Source of the DNA: Acidobacteriota bacterium
GTDB lineage: Bacteria > Acidobacteriota > Thermoanaerobaculia > UBA5066
Assembly (NCBI GenBank): GCA_029781975.1
Contig: JAKOVQ010000010.1
Span: 170,375-234,374, forward strand
Direction: 5' to 3'
Length of the DNA: 64,000 nucleotides
Shown here: positions 50,487 through 59,516 of the stretch, piece after piece
Numbering within the stretch: position 1 is the stretch's first letter
Layout of the letters: the number at the start of each line of letters is the position of its first letter
Position numbers and translations under genes: made by a program
Notes under the pieces: generated by a model
The model's database searches: none
Told to the model about the DNA's origin: nothing
The model's input: the letters and a program-made list of their open reading frames with translations, nothing else

Positions 50487-51656
50487 TCAGCGGACGCCGT
50501 CGAGGAACGTCCGGAGCTCCTCCACGGGGATGGCGAAGTTGAGCCCCTCCGACCCCTTGACCTTGAGGACGTTCACGCCGACGACCTCCCCGCGCGCGTT
50601 CAGGAGCGGCCCGCCGCTGCTCCCCGGGTTGATCGCGGCGTCGTGCTGGAGCAGGCGCAGGTCGCCGAACCTCCGCGGGCCGTCCGAGCTCAGGATTCCC
50701 CTCGAGAGGCTCGCCGCGAGCTTCGGCCCGGCCGGCGACCCGAGGGCGAAGACCGCGTCACCCATCCGGAGGTCCGACCTCGGCGCCAGCGGCGCGACGG
50801 CCACCGGCGGGTCGACGTAGGCCTGGAGCATGGCCAGGTCGAGCTCCTCGTCGCGGGCCACGATCCGCGCGTCGATGGGGTCCTCGCGCCCCGGGAGGAG
50901 AACCTGCTGGTAGTCGGTCCGCCGGACGACGTGCTCGTTCGTCACGAGGCGGCCCCTGCGATCCACGAAGAAGCCGGTTCCCGTCGCGTAGCCTTTCTCG
51001 AACGAGAGCTTCCCGACCACCGTGACGACGGCTGCCTTCACCCGCTCGAACGGGTCGCCAGCGGGGGCAGCCGAAGGGGTTGCCGCCGGCCCGAGGAGCC
51101 GCGTCATCCGCTTCTCCGTGATCTCCCGCTGGGCCGCGCTCGCGCGCTCCGACTCCTGCGCCACGCGCCGCGCCTCGACGAGGCGGACGAGGACGACGGC
51201 ACCCAGCAGCAGGGCTGTCGCCGCACCGAGAGCGGGGTAGAGCCATCTCCGGCCCCCGGCGGCCCGGACCCGAGGCGCGGGGGGCGCGGCTCGGCGGGCC
51301 GCGGCGGCCGGCGCGCTCACCCCTCGGGCCGCCTCCGGGGCGGAGACGTAGCCCGCCACGAACCGGACCGGGCCGACCGAGACGGCCGTCCCCGGCTCCA
51401 GGACGACTCGCGAGACCCTCTCTCCGTTCGTCTCGAGGAGGGCGCCCTCGAGGGCGGCGAGGACCCACGGGGCACCAGGCTCCCGCCTGGCCTCGGCGTG
51501 CTCCGGGAGGACTCCCGGCACCGGGGGAAGCACGATGGCGTCCCGTCGCCACGCGCTGCCGACCCTCAGCCCCTCGTGCAGCGCCAGGCTCCTCGAGGCG
51601 CCCGTGGCCGGGTCGATCCAGCTGAGGCCGAGGGTGCTGCCGGGTGCGGGGCTCAC
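50487..51656 (-). CDS. Membrane-anchored trypsin-like S1C protease with N-terminal FHA-like region
   Basis: C-terminal GTGFFVDRRGRLVTNEHVV, DLAMLQ, INPGSSGGPLLNARGEVVGVN; TM helix LYPALGAATALLLGAVVLV; FHA-like N-terminus; GTGA overlap at 51653-51656. Confidence 0.85.
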   Translation of the reverse strand: MSPAPGSTLGLSWIDPATGASRSLALHEGLRVGSAWRRDAIVLPPVPGVLPEHAEARREPGAPWVLAALEGALLETNGERVSRVVLEPGTAVSVGPVRFVAGYVSAPEAARGVSAPAAAARRAAPPAPRVRAAGGRRWLYPALGAATALLLGAVVLVRLVEARRVAQESERASAAQREITEKRMTRLLGPAATPSAAPAGDPFERVKAAVVTVVGKLSFEKGYATGTGFFVDRRGRLVTNEHVVRRTDYQQVLLPGREDPIDARIVARDEELDLAMLQAYVDPPVAVAPLAPRSDLRMGDAVFALGSPAGPKLAASLSRGILSSDGPRRFGDLRLLQHDAAINPGSSGGPLLNARGEVVGVNVLKVKGSEGLNFAIPVEELRTFLDGVR

Positions 51657-52516
51657 CGCCGCGGTTTCCCCGGGGGCGTCGCGGGGGCCGGGGTCGCCCC
51701 GGCCCGCCCCGGCTCCCTCCCGGCCGAGAGCGGGGGGTGTGCCCGCTCCTCGGCAACGCCGCCGACGTCCCCGATCAGGGCGATCATCCGCTCGGCGCTC
51801 CTGGCGAAGTCGCAGGAGACCTGGATCGTCAGGCCGGCCTTGTCGCCCGGCGCGAGCTCCGAGGGGACGAGCGAGTGGACCTGCTCGCGCTTCACCCTCG
51901 ACGTGAGACCTCCCAGCAGGATGTAAGCCCTCAGCTGGCTGAGCTTCTTGTCCGAGGTGTTCTTCACGCTCGCCGCGAGCTCCGCGCGCGCGTCGGGACA
52001 GCCGGAGAAGTCGGCTACGAACTGCTCGATGGTGACGAGCTTCGCGACCGAGGAGGCGCCGAAGTACGAGTCCTTCGGGCGAACCTCGAGCGTCTTCCCG
52101 CTGGCGGTCTTCAGCTTCCCCTCCGAGGAGCTGGCGTCGACCGCCTTGTCGCCGTCGACCGTCAGGCCGCGGGCCAGGCCGGAGACCCCCTGGCCCGGCC
52201 GCGCCGCGGGGGGGGCGGCGGCGGCTGGCGTGGGGGTCCCCGTCTGCCGGTTGGCCTCGGCGGTCGCCTTCCAGTCGACCCGCGCGGACGGCACGCTCGT
52301 GAGGGTCCCCGACGGGGCGAGCCGGACGTGGAGGAGCCTCGCCTGCGTCGGCGCCGGCGTCCCCTCCACGCGGAGACGGCTCCCGTCGGTCAGGACGAGG
52401 ACGCTCGTGGAGTCCGCCGGAGCGCGGCGCGCGACGGCCCCCGCCAGGCCGAGGAGAATCAGGAGGAGAAGGAGAGAGGATCCCCGCGAGGCGAGGACCC
52501 GTTTGAGCTCCATCAT
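51653..52516 (-). CDS. Exported hypothetical protein
   Basis: N-terminal hydrophobic segment GSSLLLLLILLGLAGAVARR; then soluble region with CPDARAELAASVKNTSDKKLSQLRAYILLGG. Confidence 0.6.
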   Translation of the reverse strand: MMELKRVLASRGSSLLLLLILLGLAGAVARRAPADSTSVLVLTDGSRLRVEGTPAPTQARLLHVRLAPSGTLTSVPSARVDWKATAEANRQTGTPTPAAAAPPAARPGQGVSGLARGLTVDGDKAVDASSSEGKLKTASGKTLEVRPKDSYFGASSVAKLVTIEQFVADFSGCPDARAELAASVKNTSDKKLSQLRAYILLGGLTSRVKREQVHSLVPSELAPGDKAGLTIQVSCDFARSAERMIALIGDVGGVAEERAHPPLSAGREPGRAGATPAPATPPGKPRR

Positions 52517-52634
52517 GGGACGACCTCCCGGCACGCGGATTCAGTGGAGACCCGGGTCGAGCCACCGGCTGCGCAAGAGGTGATTCTAGGCCCGAAATCG
52601 GCCTCCCGCCATCGAGAAGACGCGGGTCAGCAGG

Positions 52635-55600
52635 TCAGAGCGTCCCCTTCACGTATTCGAGGTTCGTCATCGCCACCAGGTAGTCGCGCTGGGCCTTCGC
52701 GAGGTTCCCGGCCGCCTGGCGCGCGTTGAGGAGCGCGTCGTCGACGTCCAGGCGTGTCTTCACGCCGAACTCCAGCCCCTTCTCCGACATCTCGAGGAGG
52801 CGCCTGGCCTGCTCGACGTTCCCCGAGAGGGCGCGGACGATCTCCTCGGCGACGCGGACCGCGTCGACGGCCGTCCGCGCCTCCACGACGACGCCGTCGC
52901 GGGCCTGCGCGTGGTCGAGCTCGGCACGCGCCAGGTCGCTCTTCGCCTGGAGGACGCGGCCACGGGTGGCCAGGCCGTCGAAGAAAGGGAACGAGAGGTA
53001 GACGCCGGCCGCCCAGACCTTGCCGTTCGAGGCGAGCGGGCCCGCCTCGAACCACTTCCAGCCGGCGTTCGCGCGGAGGTCGAGGCGCGGCTTGTCGTCG
53101 GCGTTCCGGATCTTCACGAGCTCGCCGTAGATCGAGACGTTGCGGGAGAGCCCCTTCAGGTCGGGCCGCCTCTCGAGCGCCTCCTCGACCACCGCGGGGT
53201 AGGGCGGCGGGTCGGACAGCTCCGCCTCGAGCGTCCCGGTCACGTCGAGGTCGGTCCCCTCCTCGGCCAGGACGAGCCGGAGGCGGTCGAGCGCCTGGAC
53301 GACGAGGTTCGCCGCCCGGATCACCTCGGGCTTCTGGTTCTCCCGCGCGACCCGCGCCGCCAGGACGTCGTAGTCGGTCGCGGTCCCGAGCCCGTACCGC
53401 TTCTCGGCCTCCGTCAGCTGCCGCTCGCGCTGCGCGAGCGTCGCCTTCGCGATCTCCTCGAGCCGGCGGGCGAGGAGGACGTCGTAGAACGCCTCCGTGA
53501 CGTCGCGGACGGCGGCCTGCCGGTAGTGATCGAGCTGGTCGTCCGCCGCCGCGATGCCGTGCTTGGCCCCCCGGATCGCCGCCCCGACCTGCCCCCAGGT
53601 GAAGAGCGTCTGGCTGAGCGTCAGGTCCGCGGTCTTCGTCGTCTGCCCTGCCGGGAAGAAGTCGCCGAAGATCGCCTGGAAGCTCCCGTCCCAGCTCCGC
53701 CCGTACGAGGCGTTCGCCCCGACGTGCGGGAAGGCGGCGGCCCGCTCCTCGACGTACTTCCCCTTCACCCAGTCCTGGTACGCGCGGGCCTTCCGGACGT
53801 CGCGGTTCTTCTCCTCGGCGATCCGGACGGCGTCCGCGAGGGTGAGGACGCGCTTCGTGGGGGCGGCTGCGGCCGCCGTGGGGGCCGCTTCCTGCGCGGC
53901 TCGCGCGGGCGTTCCCTCGGGCGCCTCCGCGCCCGCCGGCGGCGCTGGGGCGAGGAGGAGGGCGGCGAGGAGGGCCGAGGCGACCCCGCCGCCGGCACGT
54001 GCGGCCGCGGAGGCGCCGTCCGGGGCCTCCGGAGCCGCGTGGGGTGCGTGCGCGTCGGTCTCGAGCGCGTTCGCCTTCAGCCACCTCCGGTGGAGCCAGG
54101 CGGCGAAGTCGTCGAGGAGGGTGTAGACGACCGGGACGACGAGGAGCGTCAGGACGGTCGACGTGACGAGCCCGCCGATGACGGCGCGGGCCATCGGCGC
54201 CCGCATCTCGGCGCCCTGCCCGATCGCGAGGGCGAGCGGGACCATCCCGAAGATCATCGCGAGCGTCGTCATCATGATGGGGCGGAGCCGCGTCCGGCCC
54301 GCGACGATGAGCGCCTCCCGCCGCTCCATCCCCTGCCGCCTGAGGACCTTCGTGTAGTCGACGAGGAGGATCGCGTTCTTCGTGACGAGGCCCATCAGGA
54401 GGATGAGTCCGATGAGCGACATGATGTTCACGGTGTCGCCCGTCAGGACGAGCATCCCCGCCATCCCGACGATGGAGAGCGGCAGCGAGAGCATGATCGC
54501 GAGCGGGTCGATGAACGACTCGAACTGCGCCGCGAGGATCAGGTAGACGAAGAGGATGGCGAGGAGGAGCGCCTCGGCCATGTAGCCGAAGCTCTCCTCC
54601 ATCCGCTCCGCCTCGCCCGGGAAGACGACGCGGTAGCCCGGCGCCATCTGGATCTTCGACGCCGCCTCGCGGATCCTCTGCGCCGCCGTCCCGAGAGGAA
54701 GGCCGTCGAGGTTCGCGGAGAGGACGACCTCGCGGGAGAGGTCGCGCCGCGAGATCTCCGAGGGGGTCGTGGCGCGGCGGGCCCTCACGAGCTCGGCCAG
54801 CGGGACGAGCGCGTTCCCGCCGCCCGCCTTGGGGACGGCGATCCTCAGGTCGCCCACCTGGGCGATGTCCTCGCGCATGTCGAGCGGGAGGCGGACGCGG
54901 ACGTCCACGGCCTCCCCCTCGTCGTCCTCGAACGTCGTCACCGCCTGGCCGCCGACGAGCGCGCCGACCGTCCGCGCGATGGCCGGCGTCGCCAGGCCCG
55001 CGTCCGCGGCGCGCTCGCGCTGGACTTCCAGCCGGTACTCCGGGAGGTCGAGCTCCAGCGTCACCTCCAGGTCGACGATCCCCGGGATCCGGTACGCCGC
55101 CTCCTTCAGCTCGGCCGCGTACTTCTTCAGGAGGGGGATCTCCTCGCCGCGGATCGAGACCATGAGCGGCTTCTCGGCGAACTCGTCCGACTGCATCTCG
55201 ACCGACGGGATGATCCCGGGGATCCCCTCGATCAGCTTCCGCGCCTCGGCCGCGAGGACGGAGGCGTGCTTCGCCCGCTCCTTCCGGTCCTTGAGCTTCA
55301 CGTAGACGCGCGCGTCCCGCACCGTCCCGGTGTCCCCCGCCCCGATCGAGGCGTAGGTGTGCTGGATCTCGGGCATCCTCTTCAGCGCCGCCAGCACCTT
55401 CTCCATCCTCCCGAGCGTCTCCTGGAAGGAGGCGTCGGGGGCGGTCTTGAACCTGATCTGGAACTCCCCCTGGTCGGCGTTGACCATGAACTCCGACTGG
55501 AGCGACCCGAAGATGCCGAGGCCGGCGACGAACGCCGCGACCGCGGCGGCCAGGACCGTCTTCCGGTGGTCGAGCGCCCAGGCGATCAGCCCCTTGTAGC

Positions 55601-57155
55601 GGTCGGCCGTCCGGTCGAACCACCCGTTGAAACGGTCGAGGACCCGCGCCACCGCGTGGCGCTTCCCGGTCCTCTCCACGTCGGGGTCGACCCAGCGCGA
55701 GGAGAGCATCGGGTCGAGCGTGAACGAGACGAAGAGCGAGACGAGGACGGCGAAGGCGACCGTCATCCCGAACTGGAAGAAGAACCGGCCGATGATCCCC
55801 TTCATGAAGGCGACGGGGACGAAGACGGCCACGATCGACGCGCTCGTCGCCAGGACGGCGAGGCCGATCTCGGCAGTCCCGTTCCGGGCCGCGGTCATGT
55901 GGTCCTCGCCGTGCTCGAGGTGCCTCACGATGTTCTCCCGGACGACGATGGCGTCGTCGATCAGGAGGCCGATCGCGAGGGAGAGGGCCATCAGGGTCAT
56001 GACGTTCAGCGTCATGCCGAGGAAGTACATGGCGATGAACGAGGAGATGACCGAGATCGGGAGCGTGAGCCCCGTGATCACCGTCGAGCGCCAGGAGTTG
56101 AGGAAGCAGAAGACGATGAGGACGGTCAGGAAGGCCCCGAGGACGAGGGTGTTCGTCACGTCGTGGACCGAATCCTTGATCATCACCGAGCCGTCCCTCA
56201 CGAGCTGGATCTCGACCGACGGCGGGAGCTCCTGGCGCAGCTTCTCGATCTCGCGATTCACCTCGTCGACGACGCCGACGGTGTTCGCCTTCGACTGCTT
56301 GTAGACGTCGATCGCGACCGCGGGGACGCCGTTGACGAGGGCGATGGAGCGCTGTTCCTCGGCTCCGTCCACCACGTCCGCCACCTCGCCGAGCGTCACC
56401 GGGACCTCGCCCCGCCGCGCGACGACCATCGACGAGAAGCCCGAGACCTCGAGCGGCTTCCCCGAGACGCGGACCGGCAGCTCCTGGCCTCCCCTGTTGA
56501 GGCGGCCGAGCGGGGTGTTGACGTTCTCGCCCGAGAGGCCGCCGATCAGCTCGTCGACCCCCATCCCGAGCGCCTCGAGACGGGCCGGGTCGACGTGGAC
56601 GTTCACCTCGCGCTTCGTGTCGCCCACCAGCTCGACCTTTCCGACCCCGGGGAGGTTCTCGAGGCGCCGCTTCACCTTCCGGTCGACGAGGGTCGTCAGC
56701 TCGCGCGGCGTCATCTGCTCCGACCTGACGGCGAGCGAGACGATGGCCATCCCGCCGATGTCGAGCTTCTGGATGACCGGCTCCTCGATCCCCTGCGGCA
56801 GCTCGTTGCGGATCGCCGCGATCTTGGCGCGGGCGTCCTGGGCCGCGTCGTTGATCTTCACCTCGAGGTTGAACTCGACGATGACCGTCGAGAGCCCCTC
56901 GCGCGACGTGGAGATCACGTGCTTGACCCCCGAGATCGGGTTGACCGCCTGCTCGAGCTTCTTCGTCACCTCGCGCTCGACCGTCTCCGGCGAGGCGCCC
57001 GGGAACTGGGTGACGATCGAGAGGACCGGGATCTCGACGTCGGGAAACATGTCGATGGCGAGCCTTCGGTACGAGAAGACCCCGAGGGTCACCAGCGCCA
57101 GCATCAGGACCGTCGCGAAGACGGGCCGCTTGATGGAGAGGTTCGACAGGAACAC
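52635..57155 (-). CDS. RND efflux permease (HAE1/AcrB-like) fused in one ORF to a TolC-like outer-membrane factor
   Basis: N-terminal MFLSNLSIKRPVFATVLMLALVTLGVFSYRRLAIDMFPDVEIPVLSIVTQFPGASPETVE ... VVPVVYTLLDDFAAWLHRRWLKAN, then linker with ASALLAALLLAPAPPAGAEA, then LTLADAVRIAEEKNRDVRKARAY ... TolC repeats to EYVKGTL. Confidence 0.9.
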   Translation of the reverse strand: MFLSNLSIKRPVFATVLMLALVTLGVFSYRRLAIDMFPDVEIPVLSIVTQFPGASPETVEREVTKKLEQAVNPISGVKHVISTSREGLSTVIVEFNLEVKINDAAQDARAKIAAIRNELPQGIEEPVIQKLDIGGMAIVSLAVRSEQMTPRELTTLVDRKVKRRLENLPGVGKVELVGDTKREVNVHVDPARLEALGMGVDELIGGLSGENVNTPLGRLNRGGQELPVRVSGKPLEVSGFSSMVVARRGEVPVTLGEVADVVDGAEEQRSIALVNGVPAVAIDVYKQSKANTVGVVDEVNREIEKLRQELPPSVEIQLVRDGSVMIKDSVHDVTNTLVLGAFLTVLIVFCFLNSWRSTVITGLTLPISVISSFIAMYFLGMTLNVMTLMALSLAIGLLIDDAIVVRENIVRHLEHGEDHMTAARNGTAEIGLAVLATSASIVAVFVPVAFMKGIIGRFFFQFGMTVAFAVLVSLFVSFTLDPMLSSRWVDPDVERTGKRHAVARVLDRFNGWFDRTADRYKGLIAWALDHRKTVLAAAVAAFVAGLGIFGSLQSEFMVNADQGEFQIRFKTAPDASFQETLGRMEKVLAALKRMPEIQHTYASIGAGDTGTVRDARVYVKLKDRKERAKHASVLAAEARKLIEGIPGIIPSVEMQSDEFAEKPLMVSIRGEEIPLLKKYAAELKEAAYRIPGIVDLEVTLELDLPEYRLEVQRERAADAGLATPAIARTVGALVGGQAVTTFEDDEGEAVDVRVRLPLDMREDIAQVGDLRIAVPKAGGGNALVPLAELVRARRATTPSEISRRDLSREVVLSANLDGLPLGTAAQRIREAASKIQMAPGYRVVFPGEAERMEESFGYMAEALLLAILFVYLILAAQFESFIDPLAIMLSLPLSIVGMAGMLVLTGDTVNIMSLIGLILLMGLVTKNAILLVDYTKVLRRQGMERREALIVAGRTRLRPIMMTTLAMIFGMVPLALAIGQGAEMRAPMARAVIGGLVTSTVLTLLVVPVVYTLLDDFAAWLHRRWLKANALETDAHAPHAAPEAPDGASAAARAGGGVASALLAALLLAPAPPAGAEAPEGTPARAAQEAAPTAAAAAPTKRVLTLADAVRIAEEKNRDVRKARAYQDWVKGKYVEERAAAFPHVGANASYGRSWDGSFQAIFGDFFPAGQTTKTADLTLSQTLFTWGQVGAAIRGAKHGIAAADDQLDHYRQAAVRDVTEAFYDVLLARRLEEIAKATLAQRERQLTEAEKRYGLGTATDYDVLAARVARENQKPEVIRAANLVVQALDRLRLVLAEEGTDLDVTGTLEAELSDPPPYPAVVEEALERRPDLKGLSRNVSIYGELVKIRNADDKPRLDLRANAGWKWFEAGPLASNGKVWAAGVYLSFPFFDGLATRGRVLQAKSDLARAELDHAQARDGVVVEARTAVDAVRVAEEIVRALSGNVEQARRLLEMSEKGLEFGVKTRLDVDDALLNARQAAGNLAKAQRDYLVAMTNLEYVKGTL

Positions 57156-57158
57156 GGC

Positions 57159-58298
57159 TCAGGCCTCCGGCGCGCCCGTCCGGACCCGGTCCCCGTCCCG
57201 CAGGCTGAACCCCCCGCGCGTCACGACCACGTCGCCCGCCGCGAGCCCTTCCACCACCTCGACCCGATCGCCCGGGGCGGCCCCGGTCCGGATCGTCCGC
57301 CGCTTCACGACGTCCCCGTCGACGACGAAGACCGCCGCGAGGTTCCGGGCGGTGTCCCACGTCTGGAGCGCGCCCCGCGGGACGGAGAGGACCCCGGCCC
57401 GGCGGCCCGTGACGATCCGCCCCTTCACGAAGAGGCCGCTCTTGAGCGCCTCGTCGGGGTTCGGGACCTCGGCCCGGATCCTGAGCGCCCGGCTCCCCTC
57501 CTCCGTCGCGGGGTTGATGTACGAGATCCGCCCCTGGAACTCCCGTCCCGGGAGGGCGTCGGTCGTGAAGGCGAGGGGCTGTCCGACCTTGACCGAGGCG
57601 AGCCGGGTCGAGGGGACCGTGGCCGTCAGCTCCAGCGTCCGGTTGTCGACGATCCGGAAGATCGGCGCCGGGTTCCCCATGTTCTCGACGTAGTCGCCGA
57701 CGTTGGCCGACCGCCTCGAGACGACGCCGTCGATCGGGGCGAGGAGGACGGCCTTGTGGAGACGGGTCTCGGCCGCCCAGAGCTGGGCCTTCGCCGCCTC
57801 CAGCGACGCCGCCGCGGCCTCGCGCACCGTCCGGGCCTCGTCGAGCCCCTGCTGCGTCGCGAGCCCCGCCTCCTTCATCTTCTCCGTCCGCGAAAGCTCG
57901 CGCGCCGCGCGCGCCGCCGCGACCTGGGCCTGGAGGAGCGCGGCGCGGGCCGCCTGGTTCTGCGCGTCGGCCTCGCGCGTGTCGAGGCGGGCGAGCGGCG
58001 TCCCCTTCGTCACGCGGACCCACTCGGTCACGAAGACCTCGGCGATCGTGCCGCTGTACTCGCTCTTGACGTCCACCTCGTTCTTGGCGGCGAGGGTCCC
58101 GACGACGTCGATCGACTCCTCGAGGTCGGCAGCCGCCACCTGCGCCGTGTCGACGGCGACGGGCGGGCGGCCGGCCCCGGCTCCCGCCTTCCCGTTCGCC
58201 GACCGGGAGCAGCCGGACAAGGGGGGCAGGCCCAGCAGGGCGAGGGCCAGGAGGGCGGAGGCGAAGCGGGCGGGACGGACCGTTCCGGGCTGGGTCAT
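57159..58298 (-). CDS. RND efflux periplasmic adaptor (membrane fusion lipoprotein)
   Basis: Lipobox PLSGCSR; VVGTLAAKNEVDVKSEYSGTIAEVFVTEWVRVTKGTPLARLDTREADAQNQ and LLAPIDGVVSRRSANVGDYV lipoyl halves. Confidence 0.93.
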   Translation of the reverse strand: MTQPGTVRPARFASALLALALLGLPPLSGCSRSANGKAGAGAGRPPVAVDTAQVAAADLEESIDVVGTLAAKNEVDVKSEYSGTIAEVFVTEWVRVTKGTPLARLDTREADAQNQAARAALLQAQVAAARAARELSRTEKMKEAGLATQQGLDEARTVREAAAASLEAAKAQLWAAETRLHKAVLLAPIDGVVSRRSANVGDYVENMGNPAPIFRIVDNRTLELTATVPSTRLASVKVGQPLAFTTDALPGREFQGRISYINPATEEGSRALRIRAEVPNPDEALKSGLFVKGRIVTGRRAGVLSVPRGALQTWDTARNLAAVFVVDGDVVKRRTIRTGAAPGDRVEVVEGLAAGDVVVTRGGFSLRDGDRVRTGAPEA

Positions 58299-58915
58299 CG
58301 TGCGGACTCCTGGTTCGGGGCGGCCGGAGCGGACACGCCCTTGAAGACGGCATCGAGCACCTGCAGGAACTCGGGCTTCCCGACGCCGAGCTCCGGGTGG
58401 GCGAGGGTGAGGTCCATCGCGAACGAGAGGACCGCCATGAGGGCCATCACCGTGGGTTGCGGGTCGCTCCCCCGGATCTCGCCGGTGGCGATCCCCTCCG
58501 CGACGATCCCCCGGACGATCTCGGTCAGCCGGATGTGGAAGGTCTCGAAGTCGAACGCGGGGGCTCCCTGAGCGGGCCCCCAGAAGACCGAGTTGAGGAA
58601 CCGGACCGTCGCCATGTGCCCCTCGAAGACCTCGTAGATCCGGAGGAAGAGCGTCTCGATCCGCTGTCGGACGGGCCCGGCGGAGAGCGACCTGGTGTCG
58701 AACGTCTCGTCCACCACCTTCAGGATCTTGTCGAGGATCGCGAGGTAGATCCCCTCCTTGCTCTTGAAGTGGTAGTAGAGCGCCGGCTTGGTCACGCCGG
58801 CCGCCTCGACGATCTCCCTCACGGAGGTCGCGGCATACCCGCGGGTCGTGAAGAGCTCCGTCGCTGCCGACATAAGTCGTTCTCGGACGGTGTTTTCCAT
58901 GGAAACGTCGGACAT
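58295..58915 (-). CDS. TetR/AcrR-family transcriptional regulator
   Basis: RERLMSAATELFTTRGYAATSVREIVEAAGVTKPALYYHFKSKEGIYLAIL; ATGA overlap with adaptor start; start assigned at MSDVS (ATG 58948 also possible). Confidence 0.92.
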   Translation of the reverse strand: MSDVSMENTVRERLMSAATELFTTRGYAATSVREIVEAAGVTKPALYYHFKSKEGIYLAILDKILKVVDETFDTRSLSAGPVRQRIETLFLRIYEVFEGHMATVRFLNSVFWGPAQGAPAFDFETFHIRLTEIVRGIVAEGIATGEIRGSDPQPTVMALMAVLSFAMDLTLAHPELGVGKPEFLQVLDAVFKGVSAPAAPNQESAR

Positions 58916-58953
58916 GGGAGGAAGTCTCACAGCCAGCTTGTTCCACACGGGAA

Positions 58954-58971
58954 CTACCGACCGGTAGGTAA
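58954..58971. promoter_or_regulatory. Candidate TetR operator upstream of the efflux operon
   Basis: CTACCGACCGGTAGGTAA, centred on palindrome ACCGGT, directly upstream of the tetR start region. Confidence 0.5.
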
Positions 58972-59163
58972 TCTAGAAGGCGATTGCCCTCTTGTCAAGG
59001 GCCGACGAGAACGCGACACCTCCTGACGGCGAGGCTCCTCCTCGGCGTCGTAGCCCGGGCGGGTACGGCGGGTGTTGGGGTCGGTGACCTCGGGCGAGAG
59101 CGGCGAAATGACGGATCACGGATCGCGGACCTTGTATCTTGATCTCGATGTGACCGAGACGAA

Positions 59164-59206
59164 GCGGCCGTAGCCGCAGCAGTAGTTTCTTTTGCTTCTT
59201 TTCTTT
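59164..59206 (+). terminator. Possible plus-strand hairpin plus pyrimidine tract
   Basis: GCGGC-CGTA-GCCGC followed by AGCAGTAGTTTCTTTTGCTTCTTTTCTTT. Confidence 0.3.
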
Positions 59207-59516
59207 GTGGAATTCACACAGCACGGTGGATTCCCCACAGGAGTCGATCCGCATGCGCATCGTGGTTCGCCGAGAAGGCGTACCCTCTGCCCTCGGACGG
59301 TTCATCGTCAGTGAGGGACTCTCGAAGATCACCCGTGTCCGGGGCCGGCAGGCCGTTCAGACCACGGTCGTGAAGACCGAGGGTCAGCAGGGGTCGCCGG
59401 CCTCGCACGTCCCAAGAGCCCGAACGGTTGCCCAGGGGGTGAGCCCGCATCAGGCAAGGATGGGCGGTGGGGGACGGGACCGGGACCTTCGCGCACGCCC
59501 TCCGAGGGAGGATGCG

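Noticed and set aside
52911-58571. 1886-aa plus-strand ORF antisense to the efflux operon
   Set aside because: Very long antisense frames are expected in such GC-rich DNA; composition is Arg/Asp/Val/Leu-rich with no recognisable domain, while the minus strand encodes clear RND, TolC, adaptor and TetR proteins.
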